Source: Bradyrhizobium erythrophlei (lineage in GTDB: Bacteria > Pseudomonadota > Alphaproteobacteria > Rhizobiales > Xanthobacteraceae). From it: DNA of 64,000 nt. The DNA lies in NCBI RefSeq assembly GCF_900129505.1, contig NZ_LT670818.1, forward strand, positions 6,481,001 through 6,545,000, written 5' to 3'. How positions within the stretch are numbered: the first letter of the stretch is position 1; every line of letters begins with the position of its first letter. The notes below the pieces were generated by a model. It did not search any database and was not told the origin of the DNA. It worked only from the letters and a program-made list of their open reading frames with translations. Shown piece by piece: positions 57,268-64,000 of the stretch. The position numbers and the translations under genes are program-made.

Positions 57268-58029
57268 GTGATTGCACAAGATCTTCGCAGCGGCGTGGAA
57301 CAGCTCGGCGACATGATCGCCGCGGCCTCCACGATCGTTCCCTTTACCGGCGCCGGCATTTCGACCGAATCCGGAATTCCCGATTTCCGCTCGCCCGGCG
57401 GATTGTGGACCCGCAACCGCCCGATCCCGTTCGACGAATTCGTCGCCAGTCCTGACGCGCGGACCGAAGCGTGGCGCCGGCGCTTTGCGATGGAGCCGAC
57501 CTTTGCCGCGGCGAAGCCCGGCCGAGGTCACCGCGCGCTCGCGTCACTCTACCGGGCGGGCAAGATTCCGGCGATCGTCACCCAGAACATCGACAATCTG
57601 CATCAGCTGTCGGGGTTCGCCGGCGAACACGTAGTCGAACTGCACGGCAATACCACCTACGCCCGCTGCATCGGCTGCGGCCGCCCCTATGATCTTGCAT
57701 GGGTGAAGCGGAGTTTCGAAACCATCGGCGGCGCGCCCGACTGCACCGTCTGCGAAGAGCCGGTCAAGACTGCGACCATCTCGTTCGGACAGGCGATGCC
57801 GGAAGACGCGATGCGCCGCGCCACAGAACTCGCCCAGCGTTGCGACCTGTTCCTTGCGATCGGATCGTCGCTGGTGGTCTGGCCGGCCGCCGGCTTTCCG
57901 CTGATGGCCAAGAACTGCGGGGCCAAACTGGTGATCATCAACAACGAGCCCACCGACCAGGACGAGATCGCCGATCTGGTGATCCGCCACGATATCGGGG
58001 AAACGCTCGGGCCGTTCGTAGGTAATTGA
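57268..58029 (+). CDS. cobB: Sir2 family NAD-dependent protein deacylase
   Basis: A 253-residue sirtuin. NAD-binding GAGISTESGIPDFRS, then TQNIDNLHQ, catalytic His in ELHGN, zinc cysteines CIGC and CTVC, and GSSLVVWPAA near the end. It removes acetyl or acyl groups from lysines, for example of acetyl-CoA synthetase. Starts at a GTG. Stands alone. Confidence 0.93.
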   Translation: MIAQDLRSGVEQLGDMIAAASTIVPFTGAGISTESGIPDFRSPGGLWTRNRPIPFDEFVASPDARTEAWRRRFAMEPTFAAAKPGRGHRALASLYRAGKIPAIVTQNIDNLHQLSGFAGEHVVELHGNTTYARCIGCGRPYDLAWVKRSFETIGGAPDCTVCEEPVKTATISFGQAMPEDAMRRATELAQRCDLFLAIGSSLVVWPAAGFPLMAKNCGAKLVIINNEPTDQDEIADLVIRHDIGETLGPFVGN

Positions 58030-58229
58030 CGCCGAATCGATTCGCGGCTGTGCAAGACTGTTCATAGGTTCCGGTTGATTTGTTTTTTATCTATGCGCGG
58101 CACGCGGGAGTGTTATCTTTTGATTCGAGAGATTCGCGTGGCGTCATGATCGAGAATCATGGATCGGCGCGTATTCCGGCGCCGTCGCGTGAAGTGGCGG
58201 GCCGCAATCGATGTGTGGGGTCCGGGGTC

Positions 58230-58907
58230 ATGGGGTCGGACGGATTTGAGTCCAAAAAGCTCGGGAGCCTTCCAGGCGGGGCGGGACCGAGCAGGCTTGC
58301 GCCGAGCGGGATTGGGCCTGGGGAATTCGCAGGTGGCGGCGGGCACGATCCTGCGATGGACGCGCTGTCGGGGCTTGGCGATAGCGCCGCCAATCTCGTC
58401 GAGATCTCCGGCGTCATCAAATGGTTCGACGCATCCAAGGGCTACGGTTTCATCGTTCCCGACAATGGTTGGCCCGATGTGCTTCTGCACGTTACTGTGC
58501 TTAGGCGTGACGGCTATCAAACCGCTTACGAAGGTGCGCGGCTGATCGTCGAATGTGTGCAGCGCGCCAAGGGGTATCAGGCGTTCCGCATCCTTTCGAT
58601 GGACGAGTCGACTGCGATCCACCCGGCGCAGATGTTGCCGGCGCGGACCCATGTCAGCGTCACCCCGACCTCCGGTCTGGAGCGGGCACAGGTCAAGTGG
58701 TTCAACCGGCTGCGCGGGTTCGGCTTCCTGACCTGCGGCGAGGGCACGCCCGACATCTTCGTGCATATGGAAACCCTGCGCCGCTTCGGGATGACCGAAC
58801 TGCGTCCCGGCCAGTATGTGCTGGTGCGGTTCGGGCCCGGTTCCAAGGGCATGATGGCTGCCGAAATCCAGCCGGAAAACGGTGCGCCCGGATTGTCGTC
58901 GCACTAA
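58230..58907 (+). CDS. double cold-shock-domain protein
   Basis: About 225 residues. Two cold-shock domains: GVIKWFDASKGYGFIVPDNG...DVLLHVTVLRRDG and AQVKWFNRLRGFGFLTCGEG...DIFVHMETLRRFG, each with RNP1 (KGYGFI, RGFGFL) and RNP2 (LLHV, FVHM). The linker is about 25 residues. Two-domain Csps occur in alphaproteobacteria and bind single-stranded nucleic acid. Start uncertain; upstream in-frame starts exist. The N-terminal 45 residues are Gly/Pro-rich. Confidence 0.88.
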   Translation: MGSDGFESKKLGSLPGGAGPSRLAPSGIGPGEFAGGGGHDPAMDALSGLGDSAANLVEISGVIKWFDASKGYGFIVPDNGWPDVLLHVTVLRRDGYQTAYEGARLIVECVQRAKGYQAFRILSMDESTAIHPAQMLPARTHVSVTPTSGLERAQVKWFNRLRGFGFLTCGEGTPDIFVHMETLRRFGMTELRPGQYVLVRFGPGSKGMMAAEIQPENGAPGLSSH

Positions 58908-59052
58908 GCGACACGGCCATCCGCGCGACCGGCCAGAATCCGCCATCCCATTACCAAAAATGACAAGCGCCGCGGTGCCTGGGTCTGGTATTTGCCACGA
59001 TCCTCGGGCTACGGTCGCGCGCAATCATGTTCGGCCAAGGTAAGCGTTAGTC

Positions 59053-59547
59053 ATGAATGTCCATCGAGATACGGTTTGGCGTCGCCTGCGTGCGCGGTTC
59101 TGGCTGCCCATCGCTGCTGCGATGGTCGCGTTTTTCGCGCTCGCGGCTCCAGCCGCGCAGGCGGCGACCTTCGAGCCGCTCGAGATCGTCACCAAGAGCG
59201 GTGTGCAGGTGTTCTCGGTCGAGATGGCGACGACCGAACAGGAGAAGGAAACCGGCCTGATGTACCGGAAGGAGGTACCTGACGGGAAGGGCATGCTGTT
59301 CGACTTCTCGCCGCCGCAGGAAGTGTCGATGTGGATGAAGAACACCTACGTTTCGCTCGACATGATCTTCATCCGCGCCGACGGCCGGATCCTGCGCATC
59401 GCCGAGAATACCGAGCCGATGTCGACCAAGATCATTTCTTCGCAGGGACCGGCGAAGGGGGTGCTGGAGGTGGTGGCGGGGACGGCCAAAAAATACGGCA
59501 TTGAACCCGGCGACCACGTCGGACATCCGCTCTTCAACGGCCGGTGA
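59053..59547 (+). CDS. DUF192 family exported protein
   Basis: A 164-residue protein with a signal peptide (LPIAAAMVAFFALAAPAAQA) and the DUF192 core: FSVEMATTEQEKETGLMYRKE, GMLFDF, SMWMKNTYVSLDMIFI and ILRIAENTEP. Family function unknown. It lies just before tRNA-Pro. Confidence 0.88.
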   Translation: MNVHRDTVWRRLRARFWLPIAAAMVAFFALAAPAAQAATFEPLEIVTKSGVQVFSVEMATTEQEKETGLMYRKEVPDGKGMLFDFSPPQEVSMWMKNTYVSLDMIFIRADGRILRIAENTEPMSTKIISSQGPAKGVLEVVAGTAKKYGIEPGDHVGHPLFNGR

Positions 59548-59610
59548 AGGCCCGCCAGCCTCCTTGCTGGTAGCCCATGAAGCGTGTATCGACGTCGTTT
59601 CCCAGTTGAT

Positions 59611-59687
59611 CGGGGTATAGCGCAGCCTGGTAGCGCGGCAGTTTTGGGTACTGCAGGTCGTTGGTTCGAATCCAGCTGCCCCGACCA
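59611..59687 (+). tRNA. tRNA-Pro (anticodon TGG)
   Basis: 77 nucleotides with encoded CCA. Acceptor CGGGGTA with TGCCCCG-type partner, anticodon stem GCAGT/ACTGC with loop TTTGGGT (anticodon TGG), T-loop TTCGAAT. A tRNA that in other strains may serve as integration site; no element is attached here. Confidence 0.93.
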
Positions 59688-60028
59688 AAAACGCCTTGAT
59701 TCCCTTACCCTTTTTCCTTCCTGATTCTGACGCGGGGTTCGTGCGCTGTTCCGTCATGCCCCCGCAAGGTCGCCCCCCGCGCGGTGCCGGTGAAGCGATG
59801 CTCACGCGGGCCTTTGGGACTCCAGGACTCCGCAGCCCATCGGTTTTCGCCGGCTTGAGCGTTCAGCCATATTGCTTCGATCAGTTCGCGCCCGCTGAGG
59901 AAACGCCCGGCATGGGCTACCGATAGCTGCAGCACGTCGAAGGATTTTGCCGCGAAGCGGACGTCGACTGCTACATGGTGACCAATTGAACCGGGGTTGT
60001 TAACAATGGGCCATTCGGGGCCCCTTCG
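59688..60028. other. intergenic region upstream of amiC-like gene
   Basis: About 340 bases after tRNA-Pro. No convincing gene: the frames present are antisense or low-complexity. It should hold the promoter of the amiC-amiR-like unit. No clear -35/-10 pair was fixed by eye. Confidence 0.4.
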
Positions 60029-61210
60029 ATGAAGGACGTGGCGATGGTCAGCAGTACGGCATCCGTGGCGGAACCATGGAGGGTAGGTGTCCTGTTCTCC
60101 CGCACAGGGCTGACGGCCATTACCGAAACCGAGCACTTTCTTGGTACGGCACTGGCGATCCAGGAAATCAATCAGGCCGGAGGCATCCTCGGGCGCGAGA
60201 TCGAAGTCGTCGCCTACGATCCGGAATCCGATCCCGAGACCTATCGCCGCCTGGCGGACCGGCTTCTGACAGAGGACGGTATTTCCGTGATCTTCGGTTG
60301 CAGTTCGTCGGCGCAACGCAAGGCGGTGCTGCCGGCGATCGAACGCCGCAACGGACTGTTGTGGTATCCGTCGCTCTATGAAGGCTTCGAATATTCACCC
60401 AACGTGATCTACACCGGCGCGTCGCCAAATCAGAACAGCTTTCCGCTCGCCGAATATCTCGTCCGCAACCATGGGCGCCGGGTACTTCTGGCAGGTTCCG
60501 ACTACATCTATCCGCGCGAATCGAACCGCATCATGCGCGATCTCGTCGAATCCTACGGCGGCAAGATCGTCGATGAAGTCTATGTTCCGATGGCGGCATC
60601 GGAGCAGCGCCTGCGCGAAATCGTGGCGCGGGCCAAGGAGTTGGCGCCGGATGTGGTGTTCTCGACCATTGTCGGACGCGCCGCGCAGATGTTTTACCGG
60701 CTCTACCGCGAGGCCGGTCTCGATCCGGCATCGATGCCGATCGCCAGCCTGACCATGGCCGAGGGCGAGGTGCGCGAGATCGGCGCGGCGCTGTGCGAGG
60801 GACATATCACGGCGGCGACCCATTTCGGGTCGCTGCGCAGCTCCAGCAATCGCCGGTTCGCCGAAAAGTTTCATCGCGCCTTCGGCGCCGACAAGCCCAT
60901 CAGCATGTGGAGCGCGGGCGCCTATGCGCAGGTGAATCTTTTTGCTCTGGCACTGGAGCGGGCCGGAACGCTCGACACCCAGCGGCTGGTCGAGGCGGCG
61001 CTCGGCCTTTCGTTCGAGGCGCCGGAGGGCACGGTCCAGATCGATCCCGACAACAATCATACCTGGTTGACGCCGCGGATCGGCCGGGTTCGGCGCGACG
61101 GCGGCTTCGATGTGGTCTGGCAAGCCAAGGCGGCGGTGAAGCCCGATCCCTATCTGGCGGTATCGCCGCTCGGCGGGCGCTGGATCGGGGAGGAGATATC
61201 GGTCGCATGA
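60029..61210 (+). CDS. amiC: AmiC-like amide-sensing regulator
   Basis: A 393-residue periplasmic-binding-protein fold without a signal peptide, so cytoplasmic like AmiC of Pseudomonas, which binds amides and holds AmiR inactive. Features: VGVLFSRTGLTAITETEHFLGTALAIQEINQAGGILGREIEVV, SVIFGCSSSAQRKAVLP, YPSLYEGFEYSPNVIYTG, and the hinge-type C-terminus. Overlaps the amiR-like gene by 4 bases. An ABC urea-binding protein is the alternative, but it would have a signal peptide. Confidence 0.85.
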   Translation: MKDVAMVSSTASVAEPWRVGVLFSRTGLTAITETEHFLGTALAIQEINQAGGILGREIEVVAYDPESDPETYRRLADRLLTEDGISVIFGCSSSAQRKAVLPAIERRNGLLWYPSLYEGFEYSPNVIYTGASPNQNSFPLAEYLVRNHGRRVLLAGSDYIYPRESNRIMRDLVESYGGKIVDEVYVPMAASEQRLREIVARAKELAPDVVFSTIVGRAAQMFYRLYREAGLDPASMPIASLTMAEGEVREIGAALCEGHITAATHFGSLRSSSNRRFAEKFHRAFGADKPISMWSAGAYAQVNLFALALERAGTLDTQRLVEAALGLSFEAPEGTVQIDPDNNHTWLTPRIGRVRRDGGFDVVWQAKAAVKPDPYLAVSPLGGRWIGEEISVA

Positions 61211-61821
61211 AGCCGGGCATCCGCCGTCTTATCGAGGAACTGCGCGGCGCGCGCGTCCTGGTCGTGCATCCGCGCGACGCAGAGGGCGACGCGCTGCTCG
61301 ATCAGTTGAAACGCATCGGCTGCAACGTGCGCGGCATATGGCCACCGCCGGTCGAATTGCCCAACGATATCGATACGGTGTTTCAACTGGTGGAGACCGC
61401 GGAGACGCCGGCCTTCGTCGCTTCTGCCTCCGACGACGGACCGACCTTCGTGGCAATCGTCGACTACGAGAATCCGACGGTGCTGCGGCGGCTGCTCGAC
61501 AGCAACGCCCACGGCGTCATCAACAAGCCGATCCGCCCGTTCGGCATCCTGTCTTCGCTCGTGCTTGCCCGCTCGCTGCGCGGCTATACAAGGCGCCTGG
61601 AGAGCAAGGTGCAGAAACTCGAAGAGACCCTGAAGGCGCGCCGCGATGTCGACAAGGCGGTGAAGATCCTGGTGACACTGAAGAAGATCGGCGAGGCCGA
61701 AGCCTATGAACTGCTCCGCGCGCAGGCGACGCAGAAGCGATTGTCGATGGCGCAGATCGCCACCACCATCATCGGAGCGCAGGATGTGATGGCAGGCCTG
61801 GGTCTGATCGACGAACTCTGA
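61207..61821 (+). CDS. amiR: AmiR-like ANTAR antitermination regulator
   Basis: A 204-residue protein. A receiver-like N-domain without the phospho-acceptor pattern (RVLVVHPRDAEGDALLDQLKRIGCNVRGIWPPP) leads to a coiled coil (RRLESKVQKLEETLKARRDVDKAVKIL) and the ANTAR domain (KIGEAEAYELLRAQATQKRLSMAQIATTII). AmiR binds RNA hairpins to prevent termination in amidase mRNA leaders. Coupled to amiC; the target is probably the leader before the nitrilase gene. Confidence 0.88.
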   Translation: MKPGIRRLIEELRGARVLVVHPRDAEGDALLDQLKRIGCNVRGIWPPPVELPNDIDTVFQLVETAETPAFVASASDDGPTFVAIVDYENPTVLRRLLDSNAHGVINKPIRPFGILSSLVLARSLRGYTRRLESKVQKLEETLKARRDVDKAVKILVTLKKIGEAEAYELLRAQATQKRLSMAQIATTIIGAQDVMAGLGLIDEL

Positions 61822-61900
61822 GAGGCCGCCCCGTTTGCGCAACCAGGTCGTTTGCACAATACGTCATCATCGCTGCCGATAATTCGATCCCGCGGCACGA

Positions 61901-62049
61901 TTGACATCGGGATCGCGTTACTGCTGTAATTCGAATGTTGGCGGTGTTCGACCCTTGCGGTCGAGATCGTCACGGCGGCCGGTCGGCCGCTTCAACATCT
62001 GGCTATGTAGCCCTCGATTGGTGCCTGACGGCGCTATCGGGGGTTTTTT
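61901..62049 (+). promoter_or_regulatory. promoter and terminator-bearing leader of the nitrilase gene (ANTAR target candidate)
   Basis: -35 TTGACA at 61,901-61,906, 18-base spacer, -10 TGTAAT at 61,925-61,930. The leader then has hairpin 1 (TCGACC/GGTCGA, 61,948-61,964), hairpin 2 (GCGGCC/GGCCGC, 61,975-61,990) and a long terminator stem (62,011-62,043) followed by TTTTTTGTTTT. Two hairpins before a terminator is the ANTAR-target layout, although the exact A/G loop consensus is not clear. Confidence 0.6.
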
Positions 62050-62078
62050 GTTTTATTCGCACCAGGGAGTTTGGCGCG

Positions 62079-62969
62079 ATGACCCCGCACGTCTCTACCT
62101 CACCAGTGGCCGGATCGATCAGGGTGGCCTGTATTCAGATGCAACCGGTGTTCGGCAACGTCGCCGCCAATGTCGCGCACAGCCTCGAACTGATCGATCG
62201 TGCGGCATCCCAAGGCGCCGACCTCGTCGTGCTGCCGGAATTGTCCAATACCGGTTACATGTTTGCCTCGCGCGAGGAAGCATTCGGCCTTGCCGAGCAG
62301 ATTCCGGGCGGCCCGTCGGTTGAAGCCTGGGCCGAGCGCGCAGCGCGGCACGGCATGCATATCGTGGCGGGGATTACCGAACGTTCCGGGCCTGACCTCT
62401 ACAACAGCGCCGTTGTGATTGGTCCCGAAGGCTACATCGGCACGTTCAGGAAAGTGCATCTCTGGAACGAGGAGAACCTGTTCTTTGAGCCAGGCAATCT
62501 CGGCTTTCCCGTGTTCCACACGCCGATCGGCCGCATCGGAGTTGCGATCTGTTACGACGGCTGGTTCCCGGAGACGTTCAGGCTTTGCGCCCTGCAGGGT
62601 GCAGATATCGTCTGCGTGCCGACCAACTGGGTTCCTATTCCCGGGCAAGCCGAAGGACGCGAAGCCATGGCGAACATTCTCGCCATGGCCGCGGCGCATT
62701 CGAATTCGATCTTCATCGCCTGCGCCGATCGCGTCGGCGTCGAGCGAGGGCAGCCCTTCGAGGGCCAGAGCCTGATCGTGAGTTACACCGGCTGGCCTGT
62801 CGTCGGGCCGGCCAGCCGGGAGACGGAAGATATCCTCATCGCCGAGGTCGATCTCGGCGAGGCCCGGCGCAAACGCAATTGGAATGCCTTCAACCAGGTT
62901 CTGCGTGATCGCCGCGCCGACGTCTATGACGAGATGCTCGGCTCCGGCGCGAAGCGCGGCTGGTACTGA
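62079..62969 (+). CDS. nitrilase-superfamily amidohydrolase
   Basis: A 296-residue C-N hydrolase. Catalytic triad visible: Glu in VVLPELSNTGY, Lys in RKVHLWNEENLF, Cys in AICYDGWFPE. Nitrilase-superfamily aliphatic amidase or N-carbamoyl amidase type, so an amide or nitrile hydrolase. It lies after the ANTAR leader and before an ABC binding protein; with amiC and amiR it forms an inducible amide-use locus. Substrate unproved. Confidence 0.85.
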   Translation: MTPHVSTSPVAGSIRVACIQMQPVFGNVAANVAHSLELIDRAASQGADLVVLPELSNTGYMFASREEAFGLAEQIPGGPSVEAWAERAARHGMHIVAGITERSGPDLYNSAVVIGPEGYIGTFRKVHLWNEENLFFEPGNLGFPVFHTPIGRIGVAICYDGWFPETFRLCALQGADIVCVPTNWVPIPGQAEGREAMANILAMAAAHSNSIFIACADRVGVERGQPFEGQSLIVSYTGWPVVGPASRETEDILIAEVDLGEARRKRNWNAFNQVLRDRRADVYDEMLGSGAKRGWY

Positions 62970-63022
62970 TCCCCTTGGTCTCACATCCCGTACGTTTCAC
63001 TAAACCCAGGAGTATTGATTCC

Positions 63023-64000
63023 ATGACACTCACTCGCTCATTCTCGAATTTGCTTGCCGCCGCGGCCTGCACCACGCTCCTTGCGGCTCCCTCGCTTGCC
63101 GCGGAACCGATCAAGATCGGCGTGCCGGTCGGCCTGTCCGGCGCCAACAGCGTCGTCGCGCCCTCGGTGGTGCAGTCGGCCCAACTCGCTGTCGAGGAGA
63201 TCAACGCCAAGGGCGGCGTGCTCGGCCGTCAACTGGCGCTGGAAGTCGCCGATGACGCCTCGGGCGCGGCCGGCGCCCAGAAGGCGTTCGACAGCCTCGT
63301 ATTTCAAAAGAAGGTCGACGTGCTGATCTCGATGGAGACGAGCGCGGCGCGCAACGCGGCGCTCCCGATCGTGACGCGCGGAAAGGTGCCTTACATCTAC
63401 ACCTCGTTCTACGAAGGCAAGTCCTGCAGCCCGTTCATGTATGTCAATGCCTGGGTGCCGGAGCAGCAGGTGCCGCCGATCGTCGACTATTTCAACAAGG
63501 AAAAGGGCGCCAAGAAGTTCTTCCTGATCGGCTCGGACTACGCGTTCGGCCGCGGCATGCTGGCTTTCACCAAGGCCTATATCGAAAAGACCGGCGGCAA
63601 GGTGGTCGGCGAGGAATATCTGCCGATGGACGGCAGCGACTGGACGTCGATCATCTCGAAACTGAAGAGCGCGGCGCCGGATGCCCTGATCACATCGACG
63701 GCCGGCGGAGCGCCGAATGTCACTCTGACCAAGCAACTTCGCGCCGCCGGCGTCGCGCTGCCCTATGGGAACCTCGCGGTCGACGAGGGCACCGCCAAGG
63801 GCATGGGAACCGACGCCGAAGGCATCTACCTCTCGGCCTCCTATGTGACGGGCATCGACAGCGCCGCCAACAAGAGCTTTATGGCCGCCATGCAGAAGAA
63901 ATTCGGGGCCGAACTGAAGACCCCGAACGACCTTTCGGTGCCCGAATATGAAGCGGTCTATGCCTACAAGGCCGCGGCGGAAAAGGCCGGCAGCACCGAA
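63023..64000 (+). CDS. ABC transporter substrate-binding protein (amide/branched-chain type), partial
   Basis: The first 326 residues, cut by the window end. Signal peptide NLLAAAACTTLLAAPSLAAE; then IKIGVPVGLSGANSVVAPSVVQSAQLAVEEINAKGGVLGRQ, the periplasmic Leu/Ile/Val-type binding fold, with FDSLVFQKKVDVLISMETSA and FLIGSDYAFGRGM. Ribosome site AGGAG 9 bases before the ATG. Downstream permease and ATPase genes are expected outside the window. Confidence 0.88.
   Translation, partial: MTLTRSFSNLLAAAACTTLLAAPSLAAEPIKIGVPVGLSGANSVVAPSVVQSAQLAVEEINAKGGVLGRQLALEVADDASGAAGAQKAFDSLVFQKKVDVLISMETSAARNAALPIVTRGKVPYIYTSFYEGKSCSPFMYVNAWVPEQQVPPIVDYFNKEKGAKKFFLIGSDYAFGRGMLAFTKAYIEKTGGKVVGEEYLPMDGSDWTSIISKLKSAAPDALITSTAGGAPNVTLTKQLRAAGVALPYGNLAVDEGTAKGMGTDAEGIYLSASYVTGIDSAANKSFMAAMQKKFGAELKTPNDLSVPEYEAVYAYKAAAEKAGSTE

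Noticed and set aside
59705..60316. 203-codon minus-strand ORF across the amiC start
   Set aside because: Antisense to the AmiC-like gene for half its length and low-complexity elsewhere.

Overview
The window looks like chromosome of a Bradyrhizobium-type alphaproteobacterium (Nitrobacteraceae). This rests on high GC, tRNA genes with encoded CCA, a BA14K-like secreted protein, HdeD, PilZ, DUF192 and DUF2061 proteins, and many tiny ORFs of kinds I associate with Bradyrhizobium. Family calls are from memory; no search was run.

Layout. (1) 1-9.6 kb, core DNA: end of epmA and epmB (EF-P beta-lysylation), two small exported or membrane proteins, a class I DAHP synthase behind an aromatic-rich leader peptide and terminator (a probable attenuator), HdeD, a PrsW-like protease, an M20 hydrolase and several micro-ORFs. 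(2) 9,665-51,591, an integrated element of about 41.9 kb in tRNA-Glu(TTC). A 48-bp copy of the tRNA 3' end lies at each edge and the intact tRNA is at the right edge. A tyrosine integrase sits just inside the left edge, and matching 19-bp arm-type sites flank both ends. (3) 51.6-64 kb, core DNA: PilZ, GST, glyoxalase I, BA14K-like protein, a truncated H-NS-like protein, a sirtuin, a double cold-shock protein, tRNA-Pro(TGG), and an amide/nitrile locus (AmiC-like sensor, AmiR-like ANTAR antiterminator, terminator-bearing leader, nitrilase, ABC binding protein).

Inside the element the left half (9.7-30.6 kb) holds the integrase, remnants of group II introns whose reverse transcriptases are deleted, and about 40 very small genes (zinc ribbons, mini-SANT DNA-binding proteins, basic peptides, membrane micro-proteins), many coupled by ATGA or TGATG overlaps. 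It ends with a broken second copy of the integrase 3' end, which suggests a composite element. The right half (31-51.5 kb) resembles a phage satellite or integrative mobilizable element: excisionase-like HTH protein, coiled-coil protein, HerA-type ATPase, prim-pol/RepA-type replication protein followed at once by a dense GCGACAGT iteron cluster (probable origin), HGG-motif and terminase-small-subunit-like proteins, a serine recombinase, a phage fibre gene with its partner, and an SRAP protein. No large terminase, portal, capsid or tail-tube gene was seen. A HipA-like kinase plus HIRAN-domain pair lies between a tRNA-Val fragment and the right attachment site, a typical place for accessory defence cargo.

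Best leads: the leaderless aromatic leader peptide before DAHP synthase, the iteron cluster with its prim-pol replicase, the HipA-HIRAN pair, the three-gene cassette at 17.3-18.6 kb, and the mini-SANT family.
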